Shown here in pieces: positions 16,444 to 23,602 of a stretch of DNA of 38,202 nt (positions within the stretch are counted from its first letter, which is position 1; each line of letters opens with the position of its first letter). Where the stretch lies: contig NZ_VUNI01000026.1 in assembly GCF_009695765.1 (NCBI RefSeq), positions 1-38,202 on the forward strand, read 5' to 3'. The translations under genes were made by a program, and so were the position numbers. The stretch is from Roseburia porci (GTDB lineage: Bacteria; Bacillota; Clostridia; Lachnospirales; Lachnospiraceae). The notes under the pieces are model-generated. The model had not been told where the DNA came from and did not search any database. It saw only the letters and a list, made by a program, of their open reading frames with translations.

Positions 16444-16477
16444 GAAAAGCCAGCTGCAAATGCGCAGCTGGCTTTTC
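16444..16477. terminator. Bidirectional terminator between the SASP gene and recG
   Basis: A 14 bp perfect stem (16444-16457 with 16464-16477) with a 6-base loop and A4/T4 tracts at the stem base. It lies 10 bases after the SASP stop and 20 bases after the recG stop, so it can end transcripts from both sides. Confidence 0.85.
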
Positions 16478-16496
16478 CTGTCTCTGTAATCCAGTT

Positions 16497-18560
16497 TTAT
16501 AAATTCATTTTTTTGATCTGTTCATCCATAAAATGTTGCATTCTTACCTGCAGGACATGATGCTCTTCCCATTCCAGATCCGGATCTTTTGCAAGGATCT
16601 CCCCTACAGCAGCAGAGGCTTTTTCCAGCACCTCGGCATCCTGGTAGATATCTGCAAGCTGAAATGCCAGATCCCCACTTTGGCGGATGCCAAAAAAGTC
16701 TCCCGGTCCACGCAGCTTTAAGTCTTCACTGGCAATATAAAATCCGTCATTTGATCTGTTTAAGATCTCCAGACGTTTTTTTGCCGTTTTCCCCCTGGAA
16801 CCATTTATCATAATACAATAAGACTGTGCATCTCCTCGTCCTACTCTTCCACGCAGCTGATGTAGCTGTGCCAGTCCGAAACGATCCGCATTCTCGATCA
16901 TCATCACTGTCGCATTCGGAACATTTACCCCAACCTCAATAACCGTTGTCGAAACCAGTATCTGGATTTCATTTCTGGAAAATGCCTCCATGATCTGATT
17001 TTTCTGCTCTGGTTTCATCTTGCCGTGCAGCATGGCAATCTTAACATCTGCCGGGAATTGTGACTCCAGCATTTTACTGTAATCCGTTACATTTTCCCCT
17101 TCGGAATTCTCACTCTCTTCTACAAGAGGACAGATAATATAGGCCTGATGCCCTTCCTTTATCTGTTTTAGGATAAATTCATATGCCTTTGGACGATAGG
17201 AAGTGTCCACCACACAGTTTTTGATTGGAAGCCGGTGCGCAGGCACCTCATCAATCACAGAAATGTCCATATCGCCATAAAGAATAATTGCAAGTGTTCT
17301 TGGAATCGGAGTTGCCGACATAACAAGAATATGAGGATGACTTCCCTTATTGGAAAATGTATCCCTCTGCTTTACTCCAAAACGATGCTGTTCATCTGTA
17401 ATTACAAGTCCAAGATTCGAATATACCGCCTTATCCTGTATCAGTGCATGTGTTCCAATGATCATCGCATTCGGATGTTCCAGTATTCTGGCATAAGCCT
17501 CCCGCTTCTCTTTCGCCTTTAAGGAACCTGTTAGCAGTATCACTGGTATATCCAGTCCAAATTGCTGGCACAATTTGGTATATGTCGCATAATGCTGAAC
17601 TGCAAGCACCTCCGTCGGTGCCATAATTGCAGACTGATACCCACTGTGCGAAGCCTCTGCCATCATTAAAAATGCAACAATTGTCTTTCCCGATCCAACA
17701 TCTCCCTGAATCAGCCGCTGCATCGCATATGGGGAAACCGCATCTTTGTGAATCTGCGCAATTGTCTTTTGCTGTGCCCCAGTCAGTTCATATGGAAGCT
17801 GTTTCATCAGTTCAAGCGCAAACCCGTCATCCCGGAACGGATAATTATTTTTTTCTTTCTGCTGCCTCTCTTTCTGATACTGCATTCCCATAATAAACAG
17901 GAAAAACTCGTCAAACACAAGACGTCTTCTCGCTTCGATCAGCTGCTCCATTTCATCTGGAAAATGAATTTTCTGCAAAGCATAATTATATTCACAGAGG
18001 TTATATTCTGTTTTTAATTTTGCCGGAAGATAATCCTGCAGCAGTATTTCTGACTTTAGCACTGCCATTATGGTTTTCGACATCAGATTGTTGGAGATTC
18101 CGGAAGTCAGGGAATACACCGGAAGCAGCTGCTGTTCTTTTTCTTTGTACTTTTCCAGTTCGTATATTTCCGGCTGTTCCATCGCATATTGTCTGTTTTT
18201 TTGGGTGATTTTTCCATAAAAAACATACCATTTGCCCGGAACAAGTGTATTTTTGATATAAGGCATCCGATACCAGATGAACTGAAGCCGCTTTTCCTCT
18301 GACTCAAGTTCCAGCAGTGTGACTGGCATTCTCCCGGAATTACGTACAAGTGGCGTCCTTTGTACCTGTGCAAGCACGGCCATCATTTCTCCCTCATTCA
18401 GTTCTGCTTTCTGAAATTCTTCCGCCGCAGGGTATTTTATATAATTTCTGGGAAAATGAAGGAGTATATCACCAACGGTGTATACTCCCATTTTTCCGAA
18501 CAATTCTTTTGTTTTACTGCCAACGCCTTTTATCTCTGTTATGGCTGAATGAATGTCCAT
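16497..18560 (-). CDS. recG: ATP-dependent DNA helicase RecG
   Basis: RecG regresses stalled forks and migrates branched DNA. The 687 residues contain an N-terminal wedge/OB domain (about 1-170), a helicase motif I GDVGSGKT at 286-293, APTEVLA near 314-320, the DEQH box at 389-392 and HRFGVKQR just after it, SATPIPRTLA near 414-423, and the C-terminal TVIEVGVNVPNATVM and LHQLRGRVGRG motifs. An AGGAG site precedes the start. It is the last gene of yloU-fakA-recG, the same order as Bacillus yloU-yloV-recG without the serine dehydratase genes. Confidence 0.97.
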   Translation of the reverse strand: MDIHSAITEIKGVGSKTKELFGKMGVYTVGDILLHFPRNYIKYPAAEEFQKAELNEGEMMAVLAQVQRTPLVRNSGRMPVTLLELESEEKRLQFIWYRMPYIKNTLVPGKWYVFYGKITQKNRQYAMEQPEIYELEKYKEKEQQLLPVYSLTSGISNNLMSKTIMAVLKSEILLQDYLPAKLKTEYNLCEYNYALQKIHFPDEMEQLIEARRRLVFDEFFLFIMGMQYQKERQQKEKNNYPFRDDGFALELMKQLPYELTGAQQKTIAQIHKDAVSPYAMQRLIQGDVGSGKTIVAFLMMAEASHSGYQSAIMAPTEVLAVQHYATYTKLCQQFGLDIPVILLTGSLKAKEKREAYARILEHPNAMIIGTHALIQDKAVYSNLGLVITDEQHRFGVKQRDTFSNKGSHPHILVMSATPIPRTLAIILYGDMDISVIDEVPAHRLPIKNCVVDTSYRPKAYEFILKQIKEGHQAYIICPLVEESENSEGENVTDYSKMLESQFPADVKIAMLHGKMKPEQKNQIMEAFSRNEIQILVSTTVIEVGVNVPNATVMMIENADRFGLAQLHQLRGRVGRGDAQSYCIMINGSRGKTAKKRLEILNRSNDGFYIASEDLKLRGPGDFFGIRQSGDLAFQLADIYQDAEVLEKASAAVGEILAKDPDLEWEEHHVLQVRMQHFMDEQIKKMNL

Positions 18561-18572
18561 AGATGCTCCTGT

Positions 18573-20255
18573 TTATTCTACTGAAATAACATAGTAGTAA
18601 ATTGGCTGTCCACCGTCGTTGATCTCTACTTCAACATCCGGATATTTCTCTTCAATGGCTGCGCCAAGTGCTTCTGCAGCAGCTTCTTCGGCATCGCTTC
18701 CATAGTAAATGCTTACGATTGCTGAATCCTCGTCCATCATGGCATCCACCATTTCAAGAGTCGTCTCTTTCAGATCTTTTCCAACAGACAGGATGGATTT
18801 ATCTCCGATTCCCATATAATCATCCTGTTTGATCTCTTTTCCATCGATCTCGGTATCACGCACCGCATAGGTAACCTGTCCGGTCTTTACAAGTGCAATC
18901 TCTTCCAGCATGCTTTCTTTATTCTCTTCTGCCGTATGATCCGGAATAAAGTTCACAAGCGCAGTGATTCCCTGTGGGATCGTCTTTGTAGGAATTACAA
19001 TGATCTCTTTATCTTCCACAAGACTTGCCGCCTGATTGGCTGCCATCACAATATTCTTGTTATTTGGAAGAATGAAAATATGTTCTGCATTTACATGCTC
19101 GATTGCATTTAACATATCTTCGGTACTTGGATTCATTGTCTGGCCACCTTCAATAATGTAATCAGCACCCAGGCCACGGAAGATCTCATTCATTCCCTCA
19201 CCGATCGATACGGAGATAAATCCCATATCCTTTTTCGGCTGTTCCTCTACCGCTTCTTCCTGCTCTGCAGTCTCTTCTTTCTGCTGTGTAGCTACTTTCT
19301 CTGCGTCTTTGATCAGTTTTTCCTGATGTTCTTCACGCATATTATCGATCTTGATCTTGCTTAATGATCCATGTTTTAATGCCTCCTGGATTGCAAGTCC
19401 CGGGTCATTGGTATGTACATGGGTCTTAACAATCTCATCGTCCGCTACAACAACAATGGAATCCCCGATAGATTCCAAAAATGCCTTGTAATCTCTTTCT
19501 TCTTTATCAGAAAGAGGTCTGTTCAAAACAATGATAAATTCTGTACAGTAACCAAATTTGATTTCTGCTTCTGTCTGTGCAGAGATTTTAACTACTCCGG
19601 AACCGGTAGAAGCATCCTCGATTGTATAATCAATCTCTTTTCCGGTCAGAGAATCAAATGCTCCTTTTAACACCTGCATAAGGCCCTGTCCACCGGAATC
19701 CACAACACCTGCCTGTTTTAAGACAGGGAGCATATCCGGTGTTCTGCTGAGCACGATATCCGCCTCTTTAATCACCTCATCGCAGAAATATACAAGATCG
19801 TCTGTCTCTTCTGCAAGCTCTAACGCTTTATTTGCAGCACCTTTTGCAACCGTAAGAATCGTTCCCTCTTTTGGTTTCATAACTGCTTTATAAGCTGTCT
19901 CAACTGCTTTCTGAACTGCTTCACATAAAACATTTACATCAATCTCATCGTATTCTGCAATCACCTTGCAAAATCCTCTGAACAACTGTGAAAGAATTAC
20001 ACCGGAGTTACCCCTTGCTCCACGAAGAGAACCAGATGAAATTGCTTTTGCGAGTGTTTTCATGGTAGGATCTGCCAGCCCACTTACCTCTTTTGCTGCT
20101 GACATGATCGTCATTGACATATTTGTACCGGTATCTCCGTCAGGAACCGGGAATACATTAAGCTCATTGATCCATTCTTTCTTCGCATCTAAATTCTTAG
20201 CTCCGGCAAGGAACATCTTTGCTAAAACTTCTGCATTAATACTTGTGATTTCCAA
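18573..20255 (-). CDS. fakA: DAK2-domain fatty acid kinase FakA (YloV)
   Basis: FakA phosphorylates fatty acids carried by FakB (DegV) proteins so exogenous or recycled acyl chains enter phospholipid synthesis. The 560 residues start with a dihydroxyacetone-kinase L domain (about 8-200) carrying NVFPVPDGDTGTNMS at 33-47 for Mg-ATP, LRGARGNSGVILSQ near 74-87 and GVVDSGGQGLM near 183. A linker rich in Glu/Gln (about 315-345) leads to the C-terminal domain with ADYIIEGGQTMNPSTEDML near 362. The start codon is TTG at 20255, with AAGGAGG 9 bases upstream; the next Met is 13 codons in and would cut a conserved segment. No FakB is in the window. Confidence 0.92.
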   Translation of the reverse strand: MEITSINAEVLAKMFLAGAKNLDAKKEWINELNVFPVPDGDTGTNMSMTIMSAAKEVSGLADPTMKTLAKAISSGSLRGARGNSGVILSQLFRGFCKVIAEYDEIDVNVLCEAVQKAVETAYKAVMKPKEGTILTVAKGAANKALELAEETDDLVYFCDEVIKEADIVLSRTPDMLPVLKQAGVVDSGGQGLMQVLKGAFDSLTGKEIDYTIEDASTGSGVVKISAQTEAEIKFGYCTEFIIVLNRPLSDKEERDYKAFLESIGDSIVVVADDEIVKTHVHTNDPGLAIQEALKHGSLSKIKIDNMREEHQEKLIKDAEKVATQQKEETAEQEEAVEEQPKKDMGFISVSIGEGMNEIFRGLGADYIIEGGQTMNPSTEDMLNAIEHVNAEHIFILPNNKNIVMAANQAASLVEDKEIIVIPTKTIPQGITALVNFIPDHTAEENKESMLEEIALVKTGQVTYAVRDTEIDGKEIKQDDYMGIGDKSILSVGKDLKETTLEMVDAMMDEDSAIVSIYYGSDAEEAAAEALGAAIEEKYPDVEVEINDGGQPIYYYVISVE

Positions 20256-20269
20256 TTTATTAGTCCTCC

Positions 20270-20629
20270 TTAATCAATCACACGTACGCCTTCGACGTAA
20301 ATATTGATCTTCTCGATCTGCATTCCGGTAAATTCTTCTACTTTGTATTTTACCGTTTCAATCAGATTGTCTGAGACTGTACTTATGCTGACACCGTAAG
20401 AAACAATAACGTGAAAATCAAGTGTGATCTTATTCTCTTCCGCAATTGTCACATTAATTCCATGAGAGAGATAATCACGTTTTAATAACTTAACAAGCCC
20501 ATCTTTCATATTTACAGCTGCCATACCAACAATTCCAAAGCACTCAACGGCTACGGAACCTGCATAGGTCGCAATGACATCTTCATCAATCAAAATCTTT
20601 CCAAATTGTGTGTCCATTTGTCCTTTCAT
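20270..20629 (-). CDS. yloU: Asp23/Gls24 family envelope stress response protein (YloU)
   Basis: Asp23/Gls24 proteins are small alkaline-shock proteins, often membrane-anchored by partners. The 119 residues include IATYAGSVAVECFGIVGMA near 19-37, GINVTIAEENKITLDFHVIVSYG near 57-79 and EFTGMQIEKINIYVEGVRV near 98-116, all standard for the family. A GGAGG site lies 7 bases before the ATG. It heads the operon with fakA and recG under a good sigma-A promoter and diverges from rpmB. Its biochemical role is unclear even in model species. Confidence 0.92.
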   Translation of the reverse strand: MKGQMDTQFGKILIDEDVIATYAGSVAVECFGIVGMAAVNMKDGLVKLLKRDYLSHGINVTIAEENKITLDFHVIVSYGVSISTVSDNLIETVKYKVEEFTGMQIEKINIYVEGVRVID

Positions 20630-20667
20630 ACAATATCCTCCAATGAAATACTGACGTAGTTAGGTAT

Positions 20668-20695
20668 ATTATACCCATTTTTGCATAAAAAGCAA
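20668..20695 (-). promoter_or_regulatory. Sigma-A promoter of yloU-fakA-recG
   Basis: Minus-strand TTGCTT at 20695-20690 and a perfect TATAAT at 20673-20668, spacer 16 bp. The leader to the yloU start is about 32 bases. Confidence 0.7.
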
Positions 20696-20734
20696 ACACT
20701 CTTCTAAATTATTTAAAATTTTTATATTTTTTTC

Positions 20735-20763
20735 TTGCATTATAGAAATAGTTCTGCTAGAAT
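20735..20763 (+). promoter_or_regulatory. Sigma-A promoter of rpmB
   Basis: TTGCAT at 20735-20740 and TAGAAT at 20758-20763 with a 17 bp spacer. Transcription should start near 20770, giving a leader of about 60 bases to rpmB. It is back to back with the yloU promoter, the two -35 boxes being 40 bases apart. Confidence 0.7.
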
Positions 20764-20829
20764 ATCATTGTTGTGAACTTGGACAGAACATATTCTAAGT
20801 TTAGTGAAATGCAAGGAGGTGCAATTATT

Positions 20830-21015
20830 ATGGCAAAATGTGCAGTTTGTGAAAAAGGCGTTCATTTCGGAATCAAAGTCAGCCATTCTCATAGAAGATC
20901 AAATAGAGTTTGGAAATCAAATATCAAACGTGTTAGTTGTAAAGTAAACGGAGTTCCTAAGAAGTTATATGTATGTTCTTCTTGCTTAAGATCCGGAAAA
21001 GTTGAAAGAGCTTAG
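20830..21015 (+). CDS. rpmB: 50S ribosomal protein L28
   Basis: L28 is a small structural protein of the large ribosomal subunit. The start at 20830 is chosen over an open frame from 20773 because it begins MAKCAVCEKG and is preceded by AAGGAGGTG at 9 bases. The 61 residues keep SHSHRRSNRVWKSNIKRV and end KVERA. Four cysteines in two CxxC pairs (C4/C7 and C49/C52) mark the zinc-binding form of L28 and not the zinc-free paralogue used when zinc is scarce. It is monocistronic with a clear promoter and terminator. Confidence 0.97.
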   Translation: MAKCAVCEKGVHFGIKVSHSHRRSNRVWKSNIKRVSCKVNGVPKKLYVCSSCLRSGKVERA

Positions 21016-21027
21016 TTTTAAGCGTTG

Positions 21028-21059
21028 AAAGAACTGTCGCACTGCGGCAGTTCTTTTTT
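21028..21059 (+). terminator. Rho-independent terminator of rpmB
   Basis: Stem of 9 bp (AAAGAACTG with CAGTTCTTT), a one-pair mismatch, then 3 more pairs around an ACT loop, followed by a run of six or more Ts. It starts 12 bases after the rpmB stop. The stop codon of the small minus-strand peptide gene overlaps its 3' edge. Confidence 0.9.
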
Positions 21060-21195
21060 AATTGCAAAAAAGGAAATAACTCACGATCAGACACAATCCG
21101 ATCAGGAAAATTCCAAATAATTCATTGGATAAGATCAGCATGACCATCATTCCCATTGCAAACCAGAACAGCGTATATCCCCAGATTCGTTTCAT
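21058..21195 (-). CDS. Small hydrophobic peptide, 45 residues, unknown function
   Basis: I do not recognise this gene. An ATG at 21195 opens 45 codons ending in TAA at 21058. The peptide starts MKRIWGYTLFWF and has two hydrophobic stretches (about 7-22 and 26-43) separated by SNEL, consistent with a helical hairpin in the membrane and a basic N-terminus inside. Upstream there is only a weak AGGG ribosome site, 8 bases from the ATG, and a TATAAT-like box near 21230. It lies between the terminators of rpmB and gerW, in a gap that otherwise holds no gene. It may be real because of its intact frame and strongly membrane-like composition, but it is unproven. Confidence 0.5.
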   Translation of the reverse strand: MKRIWGYTLFWFAMGMMVMLILSNELFGIFLIGLCLIVSYFLFCN

Positions 21196-21260
21196 GATGG
21201 TACCCTGTCATTAAAATGTTACTATATTATATGAAAAAACACTGTTCCGTTATACCAAAA

Positions 21261-21299
21261 AAGCTCTGAACCCCAGAATGTTTCCGGTGCTCAGAGCTT
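21261..21299 (-). terminator. Terminator after gerW
   Basis: Inverted repeat AAGCTCTGA at 21261-21269 with TCAGAGCTT at 21291-21299, a 9 bp stem with a 21-base loop; read on the minus strand it ends in TTTTTT. It begins 5 bases after the gerW stop codon. Confidence 0.75.
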
Positions 21300-21303
21300 C
21301 TCT

Positions 21304-21732
21304 TTATTCTTTGTCTTTTACGGAGTCTGACAAAATATCTTCCATTTCACTTGCAGCTGCATCTTTTGCACTCTGTCCATCCGTGCTCTCATCAGACTGC
21401 TTTCCAGAAGCAAATTTATTCACAAAATCAGGGATCATATCTAATATCTTTGTAATCCCATCCTGATTCTTGATGTTTACTAACTTTGTTGTTCCATTCT
21501 GGATCACAAGAACCGCACTTGGCATGATCTTTCCGCCCATACCTCCTGCTCCATTGTTTTTCTTCTCCTGTGAAAAAGCTCCTGCTGCCACTCCAAAAGA
21601 AACGTCCACTAATGGAAGGATAATCGTATCTCCGATATGAACCGCATCACCGACAACGGTTTTTGTCGTAATAAAACTGTCCATTCCTTTGAATAATGAT
21701 TCTACTGTGTTGTTAAAACTGTTATCTGACAT
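21304..21732 (-). CDS. gerW: GerW family sporulation protein (YtfJ)
   Basis: GerW/YtfJ proteins are made in the forespore and needed for some germinant responses. The start is at 21732, where AGGAGG lies 7 bases before the ATG; the frame itself opens further up. The 142 residues contain the family core VVGDAVHIGDTIILPLVDVSFGVAAG near 27-52, a Gly-rich segment GAGGMGGKIMPSAVLVI near 62-78, and a polar, acidic C-terminus (about 110-142). It follows the DUF2953/YtfI gene by 77 bases, the same pairing as Bacillus ytfI-ytfJ, and ends at a terminator. Confidence 0.93.
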   Translation of the reverse strand: MSDNSFNNTVESLFKGMDSFITTKTVVGDAVHIGDTIILPLVDVSFGVAAGAFSQEKKNNGAGGMGGKIMPSAVLVIQNGTTKLVNIKNQDGITKILDMIPDFVNKFASGKQSDESTDGQSAKDAAASEMEDILSDSVKDKE

Positions 21733-21799
21733 AGTCTCTCCTCCTGTTATTCGAAACTTCAAAATATAATGAGTGCAACGAATATATCACTTGCAAATA

Positions 21800-21816
21800 C
21801 GCATAGATGCTATGCG
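21800..21816 (-). other. Hairpin at the end of the DUF2953 gene
   Basis: CGCATAG-ATG-CTATGCG, a perfect 7 bp stem with a 3-base loop, straddles the stop codon of the DUF2953 gene. There is no strong T run after it, so it could be a weak terminator, an RNA processing or stability element, or chance. Confidence 0.3.
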
Positions 21817-22727
21817 CGAAACGCATGATATAATTTTCTGCAATTTTGATCAAAGATCACCCGGATCACTGATGCAAGTATCTGAAAAACAAATACATGT
21901 CCTTTCAGATCAAACTCTGCATCCACATACATCTGTTCCGCTTCAAAGTCCGGAACAATATTCCATCTGTTCTGATATGCCATCGGAAACATTGCAATCA
22001 CGCCAAGGGTAATCCCTGTCGTATCCGGTGCCCCCGTTGAAAACCGGGCATTTAACCGCATTCTGGATGGCACGATATGTTTCAAAAGACAAACAAATTC
22101 CTTTTTTAATCTGCCAAATGCTGCCTGATATACTTTATTATGAAAAATCTTATCCCATTTACGGTATTGACGAATGAGATTACGAACCACCCTTTTTATA
22201 TTCTGTAAGAAACCTGCAATTGTATTCTTCATCTTCTGAAATACACTTGTTTTTTTATGTTTTGCTATCTCCTCACTTTTTCCGGGATTTTCCTGCATGT
22301 CATCATATGTCTTCTGTTCATGTTCCGGTTTCTGCTCAATCAAAGCAGCCTGTGAGTTATCAGCATCATTTTCCTGCAGTTTTGTATCTTCCGGATTATC
22401 CATCCAGCCGTCTTCTGTGATAAATTCTTCTAGCGCATCTTCTGTGTCTTCCACAGCCTCCGCGGCATCTTCCGATTCATGAAATTTCTTTCGGAACCAT
22501 AGTATCCTAAGATATTGTTCCTGTTCTCCATCTGCAAAATAAAAATAATATCCGATCAGATGAAAAAGCCATGTAACCGATCCTTCAATCTGGTATTCTT
22601 TCTTCCAGAATCCTTTTACCCGGTAAGATAATGGGTAAAATAAGATCAAAAGAAGCAATCCGATAATAATAAGAAGAAGGACAAGCAGAATCAGTCCGAT
22701 GATTTTTAATATCTGAAGAAAAATCAT
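21810..22727 (-). CDS. DUF2953 membrane protein (YtfI-like)
   Basis: Function is unknown. The start at 22727 is chosen because the frame then begins MIFLQILKIIGL, with AGAGGAGG 8 bases upstream inside the previous gene, and its ATG overlaps that gene's stop (ATGA). The 305 residues show one strong N-terminal membrane segment (about 5-35), a hydrophilic acidic middle (about 85-170), then a DUF2953-type C-terminal region with a positive patch (QNIKRVVRNLIRQYRKWDK near 178-196) and GAPDTTGITLGVIAMF near 235. YtfI is the Bacillus neighbour of gerW/ytfJ, which supports a role in spore formation or germination. Confidence 0.82.
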   Translation of the reverse strand: MIFLQILKIIGLILLVLLLIIIGLLLLILFYPLSYRVKGFWKKEYQIEGSVTWLFHLIGYYFYFADGEQEQYLRILWFRKKFHESEDAAEAVEDTEDALEEFITEDGWMDNPEDTKLQENDADNSQAALIEQKPEHEQKTYDDMQENPGKSEEIAKHKKTSVFQKMKNTIAGFLQNIKRVVRNLIRQYRKWDKIFHNKVYQAAFGRLKKEFVCLLKHIVPSRMRLNARFSTGAPDTTGITLGVIAMFPMAYQNRWNIVPDFEAEQMYVDAEFDLKGHVFVFQILASVIRVIFDQNCRKLYHAFRA

Positions 22728-23050
22728 AAGCTGTTCCTCCTCTTCTCCTTCAGATAATTCCACACATCGACATCTCCGGTATTCTGATAGGTTTCTTCGA
22801 TTATTGTTGTAACAACCTGAAGTGCCTCTTCATAGCCTTTTGCCAGGCCGATCACTTTCATATGCTTCTTTGGATATCCCCTCTGCATCAATTCATTCGC
22901 AGGAATGATGTCCAGAAGATTCTCAGGGTTTGACGCAAACGAAATGACATAGATATCTATGGTTCCGGCACGATGCCTGATTTTCCATTTGATTTTACCT
23001 GCCTTCCCGGCAATCGAATCACCAACATATAATTTACTGTACCATTTCAT
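22724..23050 (-). CDS. Conserved small protein, unknown function
   Basis: I do not recognise a named family. The 108 residues start MKWYSKLYVGDS at the ATG at 23050, which has a GAGG site 8 bases upstream; a TTG two codons earlier is too close to that site. The sequence is mixed alpha/beta in appearance, basic overall (KAGKIKWKIRHRAG near 17-30), with IDIYVISFASNPENLLDIIPANEL near 32-55 and no membrane segment. It lies in a short operon: NUDIX gene, this gene, DUF2953, with a 4-base overlap into the latter. The tight coupling suggests it works with the DUF2953 protein. Confidence 0.7.
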   Translation of the reverse strand: MKWYSKLYVGDSIAGKAGKIKWKIRHRAGTIDIYVISFASNPENLLDIIPANELMQRGYPKKHMKVIGLAKGYEEALQVVTTIIEETYQNTGDVDVWNYLKEKRRNSL

Positions 23051-23079
23051 GAACAAACCTCAAAAAGCTTTTCTAACGC

Positions 23080-23532
23080 TTAAAAATATTTGTGGGTTCC
23101 CCACAGATTCCTCTTCTTGAGATCCAGATATTCATTGTAAGCTTTCTCGAGAATCTGCTTTTCGTTTGCAAATTTCAAAAGATGATACGCTTCATGATAT
23201 TTATAAAATCCGGAATCTACAAAGTATTCTTCTCTTTGTGGCTTACTATAATAACTCTCGCCCATCATAAGATACCAATGTACTTCTTTTTCCACCGTAT
23301 CTTCCGGCACTGTAAAAGAATACTGGCTTTTTCCGACATATTTGATGATTGTTGCTGTCGCACCAGTTTCTTCAAGAACTTCTCTTGTCGCCGTTTCTTT
23401 AAATTCTTCTCCCGGCTCAACAGTTCCTTTCGGAAGTACCCATCCTTCGTATTTGTTCTTATAATTCTTGTATAACAGAAGGATTTTACCACGAAAAATT
23501 ACCACACCGCCACAACTTGTTGCTTCAATCAT
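23080..23532 (-). CDS. NUDIX hydrolase
   Basis: NUDIX enzymes hydrolyse nucleoside diphosphates linked to another moiety. The Nudix box G-x5-E-x7-REVLEETGA is complete at about 35-57 (GTVEPGEEF, then REVLEETGA). The N-terminus EATSCGGVVIF and LPKG just before the box resemble diadenosine polyphosphate or MutT-like hydrolases. The 150 residues end with a helical, charged tail. TAGGAGGT lies 8 bases before the ATG. The substrate cannot be deduced. It begins the transcription unit that leads into the spore-related genes, with about 30 bases to the next gene. Confidence 0.9.
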   Translation of the reverse strand: MIEATSCGGVVIFRGKILLLYKNYKNKYEGWVLPKGTVEPGEEFKETATREVLEETGATATIIKYVGKSQYSFTVPEDTVEKEVHWYLMMGESYYSKPQREEYFVDSGFYKYHEAYHLLKFANEKQILEKAYNEYLDLKKRNLWGTHKYF

Positions 23533-23602
23533 TGCAATAACCTCCTAAGTGTGGTTTTACTTCAAAATCTAGTCTAAGTATAACTCTTTTCCTGCATTCC
23601 GT

